Assembly: GCA_022705325.1 (NCBI GenBank) | Contig: JAKJER010000009.1 | Location: 103,557 to 167,556 of the forward strand | Origin: Planctomycetota bacterium | Lineage (GTDB): Bacteria; Planctomycetota; Phycisphaerae; SM23-33 | Direction of reading: 5' to 3' | Length of the DNA stretch: 64,000 nt | Shown: positions 61,718-64,000 of the stretch, in pieces | How the letters are laid out: each line of letters starts with the position of its first letter | Numbering within the stretch: the first letter of the stretch is position 1 | Notes under the pieces: generated by a model | The model's database searches: none | Told to the model about the DNA's origin: nothing | What the model saw: the letters and a program-made list of their open reading frames with translations, nothing else | Made by a program: the position numbers and the translations under genes

Positions 61718-64000
61718 TTAGAACAGCCGGCCGGACGCTCCCTCGATGTTGACGAACAGGTCCAGCCATCCCCGGCCGTCTTCCGCCCGCCCGGTCAGCG
61801 GGTCGATCACAACTCGGCCATGCGCGCCGTAGAACCACAACATATCGATTCCCGGCCCGCCGTCGATCAGGTTGGTGCCCTGCCCGCCCACGAAGTTGTC
61901 GTCACCCAGCCCGCCCAGCAGAGTGTCATCGCCCCACTCCCCATACAGCCAGTCGTTTCCGTCGCCCCCGTCCAGCAGGTCGTCGCCATAGCTTCCATAC
62001 AGCCGGTCGTCGCCCAGTCCGCCGTACAGCGCGTCATCCTGCCGGCTGCCCATCAGGTAGTCCGCGAAGGACGATCCGATCAACACCTCGGTCTCGTACA
62101 GCCAGTCGTGTCCCCCCATGCCGTTGCGCGAGCACCCTGGGTCCAGCCTGGCCCAGACGCCCGCGGGCGAGGCGGAGTAGTCGGCGGTGTCCATTCCTTC
62201 GCCGCCGTAGAACCACGTCTGGCCTCTGCCTCCCGTGAAGCGATCGGACCCGCCCTCGCCCCAGACGCCCGAGTAGAGGGCCGACTCCTGGCCGTCGAAG
62301 CCGTCGTCGCCTTCGCCCAGCCACACCCACAGGCGGGTCAACGAAGTGCGGCCGACGTTCGCGACCTCGACGCGGTCGTCACCTCCGCCCGTGCGGAGTT
62401 CGAGTGTCTCGACCCCGAGGGCCGACAACACTTCCTGCCCCACCCGGATCTCCAGGACCTGCTCATTTCCGGCCACCTGCACGTCGTCATCGCCCGCCGG
62501 TGCGCCCTCGACTTCCAGCACGTCCGCCCCCAGGCCTCCGTCGACCTGGTCCGATCCGTCGCCGGCGGCCCAGGGGAAGCGGTCCGACCCCTGGTCGCCC
62601 TGGAGACCGTCATCTCCCGCTCCGCCGACGAGAATGTCATGGCCGCTTCGACCCACCAGCAGATCGTTTCCGCCCCGCCCGGTCAGCCGATTGGCCAACG
62701 CGTTGCCGTACACCTGGTCGTCGTAGGCCGATCCGCGAACGTCTTCGATGCCGTGCAGGCGGTCCCGGGTTCCCTCCCCGTCCTGGGCCCAGCCGCCCTG
62801 AAGGTCGACCACCACCCCTGACGCCGCGGCGGAATAGTCCACCTCGTCGGTGCCGTTGGAGCCCGTGAGTTGGTCGTTGCCGGGGCTGCCGCGAAGCCGG
62901 TCGTCGCCGCTGTCGCCATACAGGAAGTCGTCACCGCCCTCGCCGTCCAGGTCGTCGTTGCCTCGCCCGCCCCAGAGCCAGTCGCTCCCGTCGCCGCCGG
63001 CCAACAGGTCTCCGCCGTCCCCGCCGTCCAGGACGTCGTCGTCGGTTCCGCCATACAGGAGGTCGTCCCCGGCCTCGCCGTAGAGATGGTCGGCTCCCTC
63101 GTCGCCGTAGAGAACGTCGTTGCCCGCGCCGCCATAGACCGTGTCCGCGCCGGAATCACCGTGCACGGTGTCATCGCCGCCGCCCGCGCAGATCGTGTCG
63201 TCGCCCGGACCTCCCTCGAAGGTCTCCGCAGCGTTCCCACCCGTGAGCACGTCCGCAAACGCCGAACCGATCACGTGCTCGATGGCCCCGAGCAACGACA
63301 CCGTGTTGCCGGCGTCATCCACCTTCTGCACCTGGGCGGCGGACAGGGCGAGACTGAAACGTATCGCCATGGTCGCACCGGAGAAATCGACCGTGTCCGA
63401 TCCGGACGGATCGATCAGGCGGTCGAAGCTGCCGGGCGTCTCCACGTAATAGTCGTCCCCGGACCCGCCGTCCATCCGGTCATTGCCGGGGCCTCCGTCG
63501 AGCCAGTCCGGCCCATCCTTGCCGATCAGGACGTCATCCCCCGCATTGCCGACCAGCCAGTTGGCCCCGTCGTCGCCCACCAGGCGGTCGTCTCCACTGC
63601 CGGCCAAGACCTTCTCGAACTGCCACACCCAGCCCGGCTGACCGCCGCCCACCTGGCTGCACTGCTGGGCGCTCAAGTCGACCTCAACCGAGCAGGTCAT
63701 GACAGAGAGGTCCAACGTGTCCAGCCCTGCACCGCCGTCCAGGCGCAGGTTGCTCTGTTGCCCGTCGACCAGGAGCACGAAGGTGTCGTTGCCGAGCCCG
63801 CCGGTGAGGTTCTCCATGCCGCTGAATGCCAGGCCGGCTACGATGCCCACGTCGCCGTCGTCGATGAGGAACGTCGCACCGCTGTCCGGACCGATGAGCG
63901 TGTCGCTCTGGCCGCTGCCGATCAGGCGGTCGATGCCGCTGAACGTTCCGCCGATGCCGGTGGCGGTGTGCGCCTGAAGGTTGACCGTCACGGCGGCTGC
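61718..64000 (-). CDS. RTX-type calcium-binding repeat protein (partial, 5' end outside window)
   Basis: At least 760 residues of a minus-strand protein whose start lies beyond base 64000. Dense nonapeptide repeats GGxGxDxLx (GGAGNDVLYGDEGADHLYGE, GGRGNDDLDGEGGDDFLYGD and others) form calcium-binding parallel beta rolls, the hallmark of RTX proteins secreted without N-terminal signal by type I systems or, in planctomycetes, used at the surface. Interspersed segments such as VDYSAAASGVVVDLQGG and ADYSASPAGVWARLDPG are the linker motif common in haemolysin-type repeat proteins. No catalytic domain is visible in the part seen. It ends ASGRLF without a PEP-CTERM. Confidence 0.9.
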   Translation of the reverse strand, partial: AAAVTVNLQAHTATGIGGTFSGIDRLIGSGQSDTLIGPDSGATFLIDDGDVGIVAGLAFSGMENLTGGLGNDTFVLLVDGQQSNLRLDGGAGLDTLDLSVMTCSVEVDLSAQQCSQVGGGQPGWVWQFEKVLAGSGDDRLVGDDGANWLVGNAGDDVLIGKDGPDWLDGGPGNDRMDGGSGDDYYVETPGSFDRLIDPSGSDTVDFSGATMAIRFSLALSAAQVQKVDDAGNTVSLLGAIEHVIGSAFADVLTGGNAAETFEGGPGDDTICAGGGDDTVHGDSGADTVYGGAGNDVLYGDEGADHLYGEAGDDLLYGGTDDDVLDGGDGGDLLAGGDGSDWLWGGRGNDDLDGEGGDDFLYGDSGDDRLRGSPGNDQLTGSNGTDEVDYSAAASGVVVDLQGGWAQDGEGTRDRLHGIEDVRGSAYDDQVYGNALANRLTGRGGNDLLVGRSGHDILVGGAGDDGLQGDQGSDRFPWAAGDGSDQVDGGLGADVLEVEGAPAGDDDVQVAGNEQVLEIRVGQEVLSALGVETLELRTGGGDDRVEVANVGRTSLTRLWVWLGEGDDGFDGQESALYSGVWGEGGSDRFTGGRGQTWFYGGEGMDTADYSASPAGVWARLDPGCSRNGMGGHDWLYETEVLIGSSFADYLMGSRQDDALYGGLGDDRLYGSYGDDLLDGGDGNDWLYGEWGDDTLLGGLGDDNFVGGQGTNLIDGGPGIDMLWFYGAHGRVVIDPLTGRAEDGRGWLDLFVNIEGASGRLF

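Overview
The window is very GC-rich, apart from a few AT-richer intergenic patches. It most resembles a chromosome segment of a Planctomycetota bacterium, probably of the Phycisphaerae type. The reasons are four secreted proteins ending in the PEP-CTERM variant P-E-P-x-T-L ... L-G-G-Y-[LI]-R-R-R-R, a 3,581-residue autotransporter-repeat surface protein, a pilin-like secretion cluster whose leader cleavage sites mostly carry Ala, several secreted glycosidases, and an N-terminal ThiD2-like domain on what is probably a thiamine-phosphate synthase. The taxonomic call is inference; there is no rRNA here.

Layout. 1-6.1 kb (minus): 5' end of a ThiD2/ThiE-type gene, glyA and a 1,411-aa GH106-like glycosidase. 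6.3-10.6 kb (plus): a PEP-CTERM protein, a pilin-like protein, a TiaS-like protein with a membrane protein, and a second PEP-CTERM protein. 10.7-16.0 kb (plus): a probable sugar-acid operon behind a good sigma70-type promoter, encoding an AroE-like dehydrogenase, a cupin phosphoglucose isomerase, a D-2-hydroxyacid dehydrogenase, a KDPG/KHG aldolase, and a single polypeptide joining a UlaG-like metallo-beta-lactamase-fold lactonase to a GntR/UTRA repressor. 16.0-20.7 kb: a uroporphyrinogen-decarboxylase-fold protein, a small four-Cys protein, a HAD phosphatase, a class IV aminotransferase and a NIF3-like protein. 21.1-27.5 kb: a PEP-CTERM discoidin-repeat protein convergent with a DUF3748/Rbs-type ABC transporter operon.

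27.6-39.0 kb (minus) is a type II secretion/type IV pilus hybrid cluster: a GspC/PilP-like protein, four pseudopilins, a PilX/GspK-like protein, a membrane histidine kinase, a STAS protein, GspE, GspF, and PilM, PilN and PilO equivalents. No secretin or prepilin peptidase is in the window. 39.2-41.5 kb (plus): a polyferredoxin membrane protein and a secreted esterase. 41.9-52.7 kb: the giant surface protein and its terminator, followed by tRNA-Arg(TCG). 53.0-64.0 kb: a secreted GH32 fructosidase, a histone-deacetylase-family protein, a zinc-ribbon/proline-rich/pseudo-trypsin membrane protein, a TPR protein with a gluzincin metallopeptidase domain, and a partial RTX-repeat protein.

The most unusual signals are (i) the lactonase-repressor fusion and its operon, (ii) a palindromic mobile repeat inserted in frame in the lactonase half, and (iii) a recurrent intergenic architecture: degenerate period-7 arrays in inverted pairs that usually begin at the stop codon of the preceding gene (glyA, the hydroxyacid dehydrogenase, eda, and the four-Cys gene). 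A second palindrome family, beginning GTAGTG, also supplies stop codons. Overall the genes suggest a polysaccharide-degrading surface lifestyle: secreted glycosidases, exosortase-sorted proteins, a pilus-like secretion machine, sugar uptake, and cytoplasmic sugar-acid catabolism.
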